A stretch of 64,000 bases of DNA from Crambe crambe (taxonomy: Eukaryota; Porifera; Demospongiae; Poecilosclerida; Crambeidae): the NCBI GenBank assembly GCA_963924555.1, contig OZ004581.1, positions 5,681,338 through 5,745,337 on the forward strand, in the 5' to 3' direction. Position numbers and translations under genes: made by a program. Positions within the stretch are counted from its first letter, which is position 1. Every line of letters starts with the position of its first letter. A model generated the notes under the pieces. It saw only the letters and a list, made by a program, of their open reading frames with translations, was not told the origin of the DNA and did not search any database. This document shows positions 1 through 11,181 of the stretch, piece by piece.

Positions 1-2237
1 ATTCCACACCAACTCCAAATTCTTTACTGCAACTTCAAACGAATCGTCATCAACATCAACTAAACCATCTTCAAGTTGGAGAGGATTTCCAAACACATCT
101 CTGAGGAATTCGATGCGCTCATGTTTCGGTATACCCAAATCTTGTAGTCTAGAATCAAGATTTCCTTTGAAATGCAAGAAACAACGGACATGTACTGCTT
201 TGTTGAATACAGTGTGAAGAGCATTGGCCAAAGCCTTTTCTCCATCTGTCCCAAAGGCTTGCAGGTTTCTCATAGAAGGATGCAAACCTACTAATGATGA
301 AGCAAAGAAATAGTAAGATTCGAATTTCTTGCGCTGGTGTATAAACATTGGCCCAATCATGACCGGATGACTTCCATGTGAATTGATCAGCATCAGATGA
401 CGGTAAGTAGTCACTGTAACGTCAAAGTCGCCAAGATTAAAAGTTGGGTCCACAGAGAGAATGGCGTGTTCTTCTCCACCACAAAAGCGATCGACATCTT
501 GCAAGAGCCAATCAAAGGATAAAACAGTCATTGGTTCTGGAGCACCACTTACCAACCGTATAAAAGGATCTTCTGTTCCTGACCCATCACAGTCCTTGCA
601 CATGAGCATAACTGAAAATAAAGCATCTTTCTTTTTGATATTACAATCATTAGTATCATCAGATCGTAGACGCAGATTAGAAACTTGAAGTCTGTTTCTC
701 GGAATGGTTCCAGCACTCGGTGCAGTCATTATACCACCAACTGCAGATGAAACTTCACATACAGCAAATTTTGGAGTCAGGTTACAAGCAGCCATTTTCA
801 GCTTCTTGATCGTACTTGGCATTGTTCGTAAAAATTTCTCTTTTTTCTTTGAATTACCATGAGGACGGACAGAAACCGAATGTTCCTCACTATCAAAGCA
901 ATACTGGACAAATGCATGAGTTATCATGTTCCCATCCCCATCTGCACACAAATTTCAATAAACAAGTACTCAATAATTTGTAAGCAAACACCAATTATAC
1001 CACACCACAATATTTAACATTGGCATGCATGATACACATGTAACTTACCAGCAAGTAAAGCAACAATTTTTTTAAGATCCTGGCATGTTTTATGGACAAA
1101 ATATTTCTTTGTTAAATTAAAAACATTCATTGTTCCTGGTGGCCTTTCTTTCCCATATGATGTAACAAAACCAATATCATCCACTTGGACCCACGAGCGA
1201 TGTACACCATTACATTTCCATGAACCCATATCATCACATGTGATATCCTTCGGTGATTGAAGGCGAGCAAGGTCAACTATAAATATAGAATTATGCTCAA
1301 CTTGCAATGGTTGTACTTTGCAGATCCTATCATCTTTTAGATCAGGGTCCAGCAATGTATTAACAATTTCCTGTGTATCAAGACGCAGAGGATGGTAAGA
1401 ATATACCGGCAGATCAACATTATCATGATAAAAGTCATTTGAAACTTGAAGAGAACTAGCATTATATCTGCACAGGTTAAATCACACCATATTATAATAA
1501 ACAAAATACTCATACATCAACACAGTTTTTTTGCAAAATAGGCATACATACTTGATAGGTGACTTCTCCAACTTAATGATTTTCTTGCTGAAAAAAATTA
1601 ATATCAATGTTACCTGTATACTATTCAGTGCGGACTTACCAATCATCATCAGACTCTGAGTCCAAAACAATTCTAAAAAGCACAACAAAAAAAAAAAGAT
1701 AAACAAGATCAAATAACTAGACAAAAACGTATAGTTTAATGATTTAGCGTCTAACCCCCCAAAACCCTCTCCCTTAGCTATTTGAAGACACACACAACAA
1801 TGGAAGTCTGAATCTAACATAAAATGTGGGTGGTTGGCACCAACTCAAGGTGCGCTTTAAATAGAATATTAGCATCTCGCCTCCCCGGCCGCCTTAGCGT
1901 CATAATAAGCTGTCATCTGTGAAAGCACCTGTAATAAAAGCCACGGCATTTTTTATAAGTTGGCTAATTAAGTTAGTTTCAGAATTACGAAACTTTAGAG
2001 TCACAGAAGCCACGAAGCCCTTGATTTAGTGCTTAACCCTTGCCTTAAACATAGTCATAGGCCCGATTTGCCTCGGTATTTAACTCTTACTTGCGTTTGA
2101 CTTTCTCCATACAGACAGTCACTCCATCATCGCTATCATCGCTGCTGTAACGATAGTACATTAATAGAGTTCTGTCCAAACCAACCCCATACTTACTCTG
2201 AGCCGCTAGATACCAAAAGAGGCGAATCCTTACTCAT
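1..2237 (-). CDS. MULE-type transposase-like gene, multi-exon, 3' end outside window
   Basis: Six exons join in frame on the minus strand: 2197-2237, 2091-2144, 1640-1672, 1552-1587, 1049-1467, and 941 down to the window edge. All introns are GT-AG and the split codons agree at every junction. The predicted start at 2237 opens MSKDSPLL, followed by an acidic Ser/Asp-rich stretch. The last exon carries a MULE-like DDE core: SVDPTFNLGDFDV (first Asp), a serine/phenylalanine-rich middle, GTDGEKALANAL (second Asp) and a C-x-x-H signature, RCFLHFKGNL. These fit Mutator-like transposases, which cut and paste DNA in the nucleus. The reading frame is open throughout, so the copy may be young or domesticated. 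The third catalytic acid and the C-terminus lie outside the window. Family assignment is from motif pattern only. A host gene derived from a MULE is the main alternative. Confidence 0.66.
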
Positions 2238-2451
2238 AGCCGTAAGATCTGGCAAGATTGTCAGTGGTAGTTAACTAGTTGCAGAGAGAACGTGCACGAC
2301 CAAAGTCATTATTGAGCATGCGCAATGTTCCTTTGATTTCGATTTCCAGTTTCCATCTCCGCTTTCCGTTTTCCGTTTCCACTTTCCATTTCCACCGTTT
2401 ACAGTCGCCCATACACTTCCTATATAATGTCAACTTTTGTATTCTTAGAGA
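2238..2451. promoter_or_regulatory. Shared upstream region of two divergent transposase-like genes
   Basis: This 214-bp gap lies between the predicted ATG of the minus-strand MULE-like gene (2237) and the ATG of the plus-strand pogo-like gene (2452). It contains a short tandem run of degenerate units of the type TTTCCATTTCC / TTTCCGTTTCC at about 2337-2395. No clear TATA box was identified. A bidirectional promoter is inferred from geometry only. Confidence 0.35.
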
Positions 2452-5400
2452 ATGTGGCCTAATCTTCCCTTAAAAGAGCGTATTTTCAAGTCTTCTGGTG
2501 CGAAACATTCTTACACATGTACCTCCACCGAAAGACCAACTAAATATAAGACTTACAGTTGTGAAAAACTTCAAAGAGCACTTCATGCAGTAGCATCCAG
2601 TGATATAAGTGTTCGTCGTGCAGCTGAGGAATACGGGATTCCAAGATCTACACTCTGGGATCATGCCTCTGGTCGTGTAACTGGCTTACGTAGCGGTCCA
2701 CCGACCTACTTAACAGAAGAAGAAGAGAGGGAACTGGAGATGTTTCTTGTTGGATGTGCAAAGGTTGGTTTCCCACGGTCACGTCAAGATGTAATGGAAA
2801 TTGTGAGTAGCAAGCTTGGTCATCAAGTGTCGAATGGTTGGTGGGACAATTTTTGTAGGAGACACCCCAATCTAACTTTGAGAGTTGGTGCTCCACTCTC
2901 CAAGGCCAGGGCCATGGCTGCAGATCCAGGATCACTTCGTGAATATTTTGATGTTCTTGAAGATACACTCACAAAAAATAATTTGATGGATAAACCAAAT
3001 TTAATTTTTAATATGGACGAATCAGGCTTTCCACTAAGTCCTAAAGCAATTAAAGGAATCTACAGCTGCGATGAGAGACATCCTGTTACAGTTACCTCTG
3101 GAGACAAGACTCAAATAACTGTTGTTGCCTGTGTTAGTGCTGCAGGTTATTGTATTCCCCCTATGATCATTTGGGACAGGAAGAACCTTGCCCATGATTT
3201 AACAATAGGAGAAGTACCAGGTACTGTGTATGGACTTTCTATGAAAGGATGGATCGACCAAGGTTTGTTTAACGAGTGGTTTATAAAGCATTTCTTGAAG
3301 TATGCACCAAGTACACGACCTTTACTTCTTATATTTGATGGCCATTCGTCGCACTATTGCCCTGAAACTATAAGTTTAGCAGCAAAGCAAGAGGTCTTGC
3401 TATTCACACTACCTCCGAATACAACCAATCTTACGCAGCCATTGGACAAGGGATGTTTTGGTCCCTTAAAAGCAGCCTGGAGAAAAGCATGCCACCAGTT
3501 TATAATGGCACACCCAGGACAAGTCGTCACACGGTACAATTTTGCTACACTTTTTAATGAAGCTTGGATGAACTCGATGTCAATAAAAAATATTACTGCT
3601 GGCTTCAAAACGACTGGTATAGTGCCATTCAATCCAAGTGCTCTCGAATTAGTATCAGAATCACAAGAGCCAACACTGACCACGTCTTCAAATCTTGCCT
3701 ATATACCATTTTATAGTCCATGCCATAAATGTGCACAAAGACGTCCTTTCCTGGATTCGTATTCAGCCAATGAGGATGATGGTTTAGAAGGTTCGATTAT
3801 GATGCCCGAGTTTGAAGAGAAAGAAGGAAGTGCTAGTGTTGAGAATATTGTGGTATTAGCTGAAAGATCAAAAAGTTTCATGAATCTCCAGGTCCCTTCT
3901 CCAATTTATAAAACTAAAATGCATCAGCCAAAGAAATCCAGTCGGGTTTTGACCAGTGAAGAAAATTTAAGGCTATTAAAGGAAAAGGAAAAAAAGAAGA
4001 CAGAAGAAGCTGAGAAAAAGAGAAAGAAGAAGGAAGAACAAGATAAGAAAAGGGAAGAAAATGCAAAGAAAAAGAAGAAGAAAGAAGAGGATGCAAAGAA
4101 AAAAGATCAGACAGAAAAGGAGGCAGATGCAATTGTTCGAAGCAAATTAGATTGTCCAGATTTTACTGAGGAAGAGCTCATTTTGTTCAAGCAGCGGTAT
4201 GACAATGGTTATGACTTGCTACATGATGAAAGATACAATTTGTGGGTGAAACTGAAAATTATAGAAGATACCAGTACAGGCAAGTTCAATTAGAGAGCTT
4301 TACTCATGTTTCATGTGACTACTAACACAGCTGCAGGGTTTTATCTAACCTGTTTTGATAAGGTCTAGACTACACCATGGATAGTGTCATAATTTTCATT
4401 TCTCACCCTTTTTTTGTGTAGCTAGAGCTATATATCTAACTAGTGATGTTACTATACAGGACAACCAACAAAGAACTTGAGCCAAAAGGAACAATTACAA
4501 TTAAAGGAGCAGAGGAAGCTTGGACGTGAACTAAAGGCAGTGGAGAGAAAAAAGAAAAATATAGCTGGCAAAACTAGGGAAAGTGTAGCACCTGCAGTGA
4601 CTTGTAAGTGGCTTGAAGCTATACTATAATCATTGCACTCTATAATTTGACTAACATAGCTCCTGGGCATGTGTTCACTGAACTAGAATTAGCTCTATTT
4701 GAGAGTCGATTCGAAGAGGGGTACGATATCAATACTGATGCTCGTTACAATGCCTGGTTAAGTAAGTGCAAAAATATTTATAAAATTTCATAATTATCTT
4801 TTCACTATTCAGAAGTCAGAACCGATCAGCGTGAAAGTATGCAACCTGTTTACTCCAAATATATAATATAATACTGTATGATTCATTTTTCCCAGAAACA
4901 TTTCTGGAGTCTACATTTACAAGCAGCACACCAGCCCCCCCTACTACCCAACCCCTTGGTCGTGGTAAGCGTGTGATGATGAGGGGAGCTGGATCTCTCA
5001 GTGACAAAGGCAAGAGTCTGATCTACATACTTGTAATTTCAGTCTGTACGTAATTCTCTGATTCTAAATAGTACCCCCTGCCAAACCCCGTGGAAGTCGT
5101 GGTACCCAAAACAGAGAGATTGATGGATCAGTCACAGAGGAAGAAGATAAAGAAGAAGCAGCAATCGGTAACCAGTCACACACTTTTAAATGATTACGTT
5201 TATTTTTACTTTTCACTTTAGTACCCCCCTCTGGCCATGGTAAGCGTGTGACAAGGAGAGCTGCATCTCTCAAAGGTAAAATAAAAAGTATGTGTAAAGG
5301 CAAGAGTTGTCTAAATAGTGGTGCCCCCATGTAGGTCATGGTGCACAAAGCAAAGAGACCAATCCCAAATCCTCAGCTGGCCGTGGCAAGTGTATGAGGG

Positions 5401-5922
5401 GAGCTGCATCTCTCAAAGGTAAGGCAAAATCTGATCTACACTTGTAATTCTCAGTACAACTTTAAATAGTGCCCCCTGCCAAACCCCATGGAGGTCATGG
5501 TACCCAAATCAGAGAGACTAATCTATTAGTCACAGAGGGAGAGGATGAAGAAGAAGCAGCAATTGGTAAGCAGTTACACACTTGTGTGAGTGTGAAAAAT
5601 GCCCCCCCCTCCCTCCCTATAGTCATGGTAAGCATGTGGTAATGAGGGGAGCTGCACCTCTCAATCTATGTTATGCACTTCTAAATAGTGCCCCCTACTA
5701 AAACTTGTGGAAGTCAAGTTAATTGGTAGTGGTCCTTTTTCTGTAGGAAGTGATATCGAGATTACAGTCAGCAGCAAGTGCTCTGAAAGAAAGTGTGCCC
5801 ACCCTAGAGCAAGAACATGGGTGCAATGTGGATTATGCAGTAGATGGTGGCACTGCATGTGTACAAAACTTACAAGAGCTAAGGCTCAAGAATGCAACTT
5901 TATTTGTTCTGTTTGTAGCTAG
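2452..5922 (+). CDS. Pogo/jerky-type DDE transposase-like protein with C-terminal PHD-like finger
   Basis: Exon 1 (2452-4279) encodes a psq-type helix-turn-helix (about residues 35-80), a CENP-B/Tc5-type second DNA-binding helix region (85-145) and a DDE_1 core. The catalytic triad is visible as D189 (NMDESGF), D296 (FDGHSSH) and D332 (QPLDKG), a DD35D spacing. A Lys/Glu-rich coiled coil follows. The frame continues through exons 4460-4603, 4660-4761, 4813-4836, 4896-5009, 5072-5167, 5222-5275, 5335-5418, 5470-5565 and 5747-5922. If exon 1 is not spliced, the protein stops at 4293. The end of exon 1 and exon 3 share a repeated module (EEL-LF-R-GYD-RYN-W). The last exon has a C4HC3 pattern with WVQCGLC, WWHCMC and FICSVC, like a PHD finger. 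Core confidence is high; the downstream exon chain is inferred from phase. The catalytic residues are intact, so it may be active or domesticated. Confidence 0.75.
5072..5565 (+). repeat. Tandem duplicated proline/glycine/arginine-rich exons
   Basis: Exons at 5072-5167, 5222-5275, 5335-5418 and 5470-5565 are versions of two alternating units. One unit starts VPPAKP and continues with a G-x-x-G-T-Q stretch and an acidic E-E-E-A-A-I end. The other reads GHGKR followed by RRAASLK. Exon lengths are 96, 54, 84 and 96 nt, all multiples of three and all phase 1. A decayed unit at 5689-5715 does not splice cleanly. The basic glycine-arginine patches resemble AT-hook-like DNA-contact sequence, which is an inference. 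Confidence 0.55.
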
Positions 5923-7377
5923 CCGAGTATATTTCAATCTATATATTATTTGCTCTGATACTGTCAAGCCTGTTTGTGAATTGCCTGTGTTTACCCTGAT
6001 TGTGCTGTGTATGCCCCATGTTTACCTGCATATACCCATCTGTTTAGCTCCAAAAATTGCATAGGATACTGGAAGTGTATGTTTTACTGTGTAAACTCGC
6101 CACCAGTATACTAGGTCCTAAATCAAGCCTTACCTCAGTAAAAAAAATAATTTTGGACCACTGAATAAGAGCCTCAAGAGTACTAATGCTACTCGAAATC
6201 CGTGACCCAGTACAGAGGTCTCGACCTCCACCCCCGTGCTTAGGAGCCAAAGGGGAAGTGGTAGTGGTACTGTGTACAGGAGCTTGTGCCAAGGCAAAGT
6301 AGCCAACTCACCATGCACAACATGCCTTATGTTAGGTCTTCTTGATAATCGTAATACAAATTCGGATGTCCGACTACGTAAGAACTAATTGAGTGCTACT
6401 GGGAAGGTCAAAGTTGTTTTTCTCACTGTAAAGTGATTAAAAATAATGTAGTGTAATGTTTTCTCACATTATTTGTGACAAGGATACTAGGAAGCAAGAT
6501 TTTCGTTAGGCGTTCGAACATCAAGGTATGCGTACGAAAATAGATTTATTTCGGACTCTCTACAATTGGCTACTGCGACGGTAGTTCTGAAGCATAGCTA
6601 CTCATTTTAGGAAGAAATATTAGACACTCCTACTACTATAATTTCATACTTCAACCATATTCAGTGGAGTTGTATGGACTAAAATACGGCGTCCGATTAT
6701 AGGTGGCGTCTGATAATTGGTGTGTCACTCTAGATACCAGTAGCTAACCGATAAAATGTACTGCATCTAGAGTTGGCTGATCAATTAACTAACTGTACAC
6801 GTGTGCAGATTTAATACCTGCCTATAGTCATGTACAGTAGTACTACATGTAATTGACAGGAAATTGACCGGTGGCCGGCTGCTATCCTATCCTGTAGTAG
6901 CGATTCCGGAAGCCATACATTTCCTGAAACTTTGGCCGGCCAGCGCAGCCTGACGGTTATAGAAGCGCTTGATGTTTAGGTATCATTAGCTAGCTTATAA
7001 AAAGGCCTACCTGCTGGTGTGGGTTAACCAAGGAACAGGTGAAGCACATAGATGTTATACAGATTTACCGTTTTCCCCATATAAATCTCCATAGAACTAA
7101 AAATCAACGGCGCTAAACACTGGTTCATTTGGTGTTTGAGTAGTTAGTACATTTATTAAGCTGCTGCTGGATATGAGTTAAGCGTTCATGGGTTGATTGA
7201 TCTTTGAGATAGAGCTAGTTATATGTGGGCAGGTCTAGCTTCCGGAATCACTACCTGTAGTTTCGTAGTTTAAACTGAATATCATTAGGATATTCTATAA
7301 AAATGATTATTCACTAAGTTTTTTTTCAGTTGTATTGTCATTCGCAAATAATAAAGTTTACTGCGACATTTTCAGGA
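5923..7377. other. Intergenic, no supported gene
   Basis: No convincing exon was found. A GTCCGA/TCGGAC-rich stretch at about 6360-6380 and 6690-6725 could be a decayed Tigger-like terminus. A pyrimidine-rich acceptor ending at 7330 may mark a 5'-UTR intron or leader acceptor just before the protease gene. Confidence 0.4.
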
Positions 7378-8742
7378 ATGGGTCTCACATCTAGCTTTAT
7401 TATTGTGACCTTTTTCACTATTTTGCTGGCCGAATGCAGTACAGGAAGCAATTCAAAACCAGGTCGCTCAGCCAGGTGGGATACTTTCCAACTCGACAAG
7501 GTAAAGCGGGAGCGACGCAATTCTCCAACGACGGAATGGCAGAATAAAAAAATATTTTGCACCTGCACACTCCGCAATATAATGACATTCGACAGATGGC
7601 AGAGGCGAAGGCCTGGTATTTTAGCCGGACCACAGGACCAAGGCATGTGTGGTAGCTGCTGGGCATTTGCCGCAGCACACGTTTTCACAGATTACCTGCG
7701 TTTACGAGGACAATCCAGGATAGAAACATTTTCACCGGACTACTTGACAAAGTGCAAAAACCCCAATATAAATCTTGATCAAGGAATTGACAACGGATGC
7801 TGTGGTGGAAATGCTCTCATAGCATTCAGGCACTTTTTTTTAGTTGGTGCAGTTCCAGAAACCTGTTTACAATACACCCTTAGTAATTATTTACAAAATG
7901 ATAAGGAAGAAAATCCGCTACGATGTCCTCGATCTTGTGCCAATCCCGCAAATTCTTTCAATCCTGCCAGCAACCGCATATCAAGTTTTATGGGTTTGTC
8001 GAATGAAGGTGAAGTAATTAATGCTTTGGACCAAGGACGTCCTGTTTTTGCTGCCGTGCGAGCAGGTCCTGGAAGTAATTTTTGTAACTACAGATGTGGA
8101 GTTTTACTTGAAAACACCGGTCTACAATTCAACCATGCTGTAGAGATTGTGGACTATAGTAGAGCTGATCCTAGCTATCAAGGGAGTCCTTACTGGGTGA
8201 TAAAGAACAGCTGGGGCATGGATTGGGGAGAAGGTGGTTATGTTCGAATAGCCAGAGGCCAAAATCAACTGACTGGTTTTGTTACTATATCTGCATCTAT
8301 GCAGACAACTCCACCTACTGCAACCCCCGCTCTTACAGTTTCAGCTTGCAGTCGACAAGCACCAACCAACAGGAATGATAACGAATTAATCGAGAGTGCT
8401 GCAGAATTTGCAATCAATCAGCTGAACAACAGGAATGAAATACGGTGTGCAGATAATACCGCAGTGGCCACTCTCAGCCTCTCCTCGGTCATCAGTGGAA
8501 CTATTCAAGTTGTCGAAGGCTTTATGGTGGAGGTTACAGTTGAAGTGAATGTTGGAGGCTGCACTGAAAACAGAGCTACAGTCACATTTGAGGTTATGAT
8601 TGACCTAAATGACAACTTTTCACTCATCAACCACAATGGTTACACTGTCAGTCGAAACAGTGGTGCCAGTGCAAGTAGTAGTCTATCTGCCTTTGCTATT
8701 CTCTTTATGATTATAGTCTCTATGGTGGCTATAATCTACTGA
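7378..8742 (+). CDS. Papain-family (C1A) cysteine protease with C-terminal cystatin-like domain and membrane anchor
   Basis: An intact 454-residue single-exon protein. The start at 7378 is chosen because it opens a signal peptide (MGLTSSFIIVTFFTILLAE). A basic KRERR site near residue 45 could be a furin-type cleavage point. The papain core shows the oxyanion Gln88 (DQG), nucleophile Cys94 (GSCWAFA), the NGCCGGNA disulfide region, His253 (FNHAVEIV) and Asn277 (IKNSWG). All catalytic residues are present. The long I29 inhibitory propeptide usual in cathepsins is absent. After a Thr/Pro linker, residues about 332-420 look like a cystatin: ESAAEFAINQLN, then a Q-x-V-x-G motif (QVVEG, 377-381). 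The C-terminus is a hydrophobic segment (about 432-454) with no basic tail, as in GPI-anchor signals. The predicted product is a secreted, cell-surface protease with a tethered inhibitor-like domain. Intronless structure suggests retroposition. Confidence 0.88.
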   Translation: MGLTSSFIIVTFFTILLAECSTGSNSKPGRSARWDTFQLDKVKRERRNSPTTEWQNKKIFCTCTLRNIMTFDRWQRRRPGILAGPQDQGMCGSCWAFAAAHVFTDYLRLRGQSRIETFSPDYLTKCKNPNINLDQGIDNGCCGGNALIAFRHFFLVGAVPETCLQYTLSNYLQNDKEENPLRCPRSCANPANSFNPASNRISSFMGLSNEGEVINALDQGRPVFAAVRAGPGSNFCNYRCGVLLENTGLQFNHAVEIVDYSRADPSYQGSPYWVIKNSWGMDWGEGGYVRIARGQNQLTGFVTISASMQTTPPTATPALTVSACSRQAPTNRNDNELIESAAEFAINQLNNRNEIRCADNTAVATLSLSSVISGTIQVVEGFMVEVTVEVNVGGCTENRATVTFEVMIDLNDNFSLINHNGYTVSRNSGASASSSLSAFAILFMIIVSMVAIIY

Positions 8743-9115
8743 AACTGATTGTAGTTAGCAGACAGTGGCTGAACTATAGTTTTGACAGTCAAGTTGTTTT
8801 TTTTTTTTTACATACCTTTTACAGTATGTAGCTATAGCTATAGTTAACCATTTTTAGCTATTAAAAAGGTATTATTATTATTATATGATTTACAGTGCTG
8901 CCTTTATTTATTTCAACTAGCTACGTATATGACTATACCATAGTTGCTATAGTCACCTGCATGAAAGGTATATAGTGAGTAATATTATGACACAATAGTA
9001 CGGGATCATGGATGCAATAGAACTGGTGATGAAGCCAAAGGAGTTGTACAGTCTCTCCCTCTCTTGTTCTTCCTCTGCCAGTAGTGCCTAAGGGAGAGGA
9101 ACACACATGTACAGT
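8743..9115. other. 3' flank of the protease gene
   Basis: A short TAT/TTA microsatellite at about 8871-8884 follows a T-rich run at 8798-8810. The rest shows no supported feature. Confidence 0.3.
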
Positions 9116-9288
9116 TCACCAAATAAATTCGAGAGACTGTTCGATGAGTTCACTCATGCACCCATTGATGTCATTAGGGTTGTTATATCGGATATTCTCA
9201 ACTTCCGCATCTGGCAGTCCTAAAGCTGCCCCGAGATCTCTCCATTCCTTCACTATGCCAATCAGTGCTATTCTCACATTGCGATAGG
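9116..9288 (-). CDS. Death-domain exon, isolated
   Basis: A good acceptor (GTGCATGCAG) precedes this minus-strand exon. It encodes AYRNVRIALIGIVKEW, then RDLGAALGLPDAEVENI and a short helix ending LEFIW before a stop. The EW-x-x-LG-x-x-LGL signature and the following acidic helix are typical of death-domain folds, which mediate homotypic protein-protein contacts in signalling. The exon stops before the usual last helix, so it is the end of a short gene or a truncated relic. No partner exon was found; a MITE lies just upstream at 9413-9728. Confidence 0.55.
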
Positions 9289-9412
9289 CTGCATGCACAC
9301 AGGAGGCAAACACGATGTCATGACTCAGTCTTGTTGGGTAATTAGCACACACAATGAATAATGTTTGCAAAAACTATAGTTAGCTAGCTAGCTATCTAGC
9401 TACTCACTCAAG

Positions 9413-9728
9413 CAGTGGAGTAGGAATAGGGGGGGCAGGGGGGGCTATTGCCCCCCCAATACTATAGATGGAGGGGCACTGCCCCCCCAATAATAATAAT
9501 ATGAAGAGTATATATTGAAAGTAAAAATATAGCACCAAGGACCAAGCAATTACATGCATGAATGTTGTCATTGCAGTGTGATATCAGCAATTTCACTGCT
9601 GCTTGCTGAGTGTTATCTAATGCATATGCTCAATTTAGCAACAGAAGGATTGATTACTTCGGATATTTGTTGCTATTACTGTGATTCGTTCCTGCCCCCC
9701 CAATAAATTTCCTATTCCTACTCCACTG
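9413..9728. mobile_element. hAT-like MITE with 5-bp target duplication
   Basis: The ends form an 18-bp perfect terminal inverted repeat, CAGTGGAGTAGGAATAGG, flanked by TCAAG on both sides (9408-9412 and 9729-9733). The interior begins and ends with runs of G and C and has no ORF. The CAGTGG start followed by G-runs resembles hAT-type ends. A 5-bp duplication would fit a hAT5-like group, which is inference. Confidence 0.82.
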
Positions 9729-9799
9729 TCAAGGTATCATCCTTAACTTCAACTGATTTCTTGCTTATCTTCCATGATTAACCTGCACCATGTGTATGT

Positions 9800-11105
9800 C
9801 TACCTGAAGAAATGCTCTTGCCAGCGGTTAACAGACTCCTCAACACTCACACAGGGGTCTCCATTGGTCTTTTTGATACATCTTGTCAGATCTACCCTAC
9901 CCTGCTGTCACTCTCTCAAACTCTTCCACATGCTCTTTTGAGACCCCCAGACATAATTGCAACTTCCGCCTTCTTCACCGCCTTCGTCACTTCCCTTTGT
10001 TGAAGAACATACCTCTGCCTATCATTGTTCCATCCTGATTTCAACCATCTCTGAAACAGCAGGTTTCTTTTGTCAATTTGCTCCTTCAACAGGGAACCTT
10101 TCTCCTTGAACCAGTCTGGTTATTTCTTTGTCTCCCACCCAAGCATGATCTCTGCAACATCAACATACTATCCCTGATAACCTCCCACATCTCCACCCCA
10201 TTAACCATCTCATCCCAACTACCTTCCACCAACTCACACACTTTTTCCACAAACCTTTCATACACCTTTACATCTCTAAGCCCACTAACTGCAAATCTCC
10301 TTGTCACAGCCTTACAACCCAATCTTCAGTTGTGCACACAGCAACTTTTGGTCTGTCCAGCAATCAGCAGATCTCAACACTGATACATCACAACAATAGC
10401 ATCTTTGACTCTGCCTCATCAATACTTAGTCAATGCAGTGCCACTGTTTACTTCCTGGGTGCTGCCATGTATACTGGTGTATCCTCCTCTTCTGAAACAT
10501 AGTGTTCATCACAGCTAGCTAAACCATTCTGAGCACACCAGGACAACAAGGCTTCCCCATACGACCCACTCCATAACAGCCATGCACACCATCCCATGAA
10601 CCGCCCTTCTCACCACATCCCACCCTAGCATTGAAATCTACCACAATCATTAACAAATCCTCAGGACTAATACCATGCCACACCTTGTAAGTCATCAAAA
10701 AACTGGTCCTTATCTTCCTGGCTTGCCCTATGAGTGGGTGCATATACACTAACTACACTAACAATTAGTTGATGTGATCTCCTCCTTGTAGAAGGTACTA
10801 CTGCCTGATCACTAAGCTTTAACCTTGCAGATACGATATGAGAACTGACAGGATTCCACACCTCACTACCATTCTTCCAGCAATTCACCATGCATGCTTG
10901 GGTCCAGCATCCAGAATGGAGAACCATCCACATCATATATATCCTTCCCAAACCACTTGCTCTCACTAATGCCTATAACATTCATGTCAAAATTCTTGAG
11001 CTCCTGAACCATGAATGAGGCTTTTCTGTCCACTGCTACACCTCTACCACCCTTCCTCGCCACTGCTGTTGCTATCATACCATCTGATTCCACTAGCGTT
11101 TTCAT
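9800..11105 (-). pseudogene. Non-LTR retrotransposon endonuclease relic
   Basis: Reading minus from 11105, several frames together give an APE-type endonuclease: QELKNFDMNVIGISESKW, VSVVSVYAPTHR (the VYAPT motif), and VDFNARVGCGEKGGSW (the DFNA motif) followed by the HG-YGVGR segment. A linker region (KVCELVEGSWDE and a basic stretch) continues to about 9800. Frameshifts separate the pieces and no reverse transcriptase follows, so only the 5' part of the second ORF survives. It resembles the endonuclease often annotated as craniofacial development protein 2-like. Confidence 0.75.
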
Positions 11106-11181
11106 GTTCCAACAACCAAAATGAAGCCTTTTGTCCTTCCTTGGGCCACCAGTCTTTCACCCATGTGAGTTAGCCATTTGT

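Noticed and set aside
461..688. Plus-strand frame near the window start
   Set aside because: Antisense shadow of the MULE-like exon, which has domain motifs on the minus strand.
3914..4132. Minus-strand Phe/Leu/Ser-rich frame
   Set aside because: Antisense of the Lys/Glu-rich coiled coil of the pogo-like gene.
6044..6318. Minus-strand frames with Thr/Pro or Leu-rich content
   Set aside because: Two frames overlap, with no domain and no splice context.
7330..7377. Upstream extension of the protease reading frame
   Set aside because: It begins at a TTG directly after an acceptor-like sequence. The ATG at 7378 gives a proper signal peptide.
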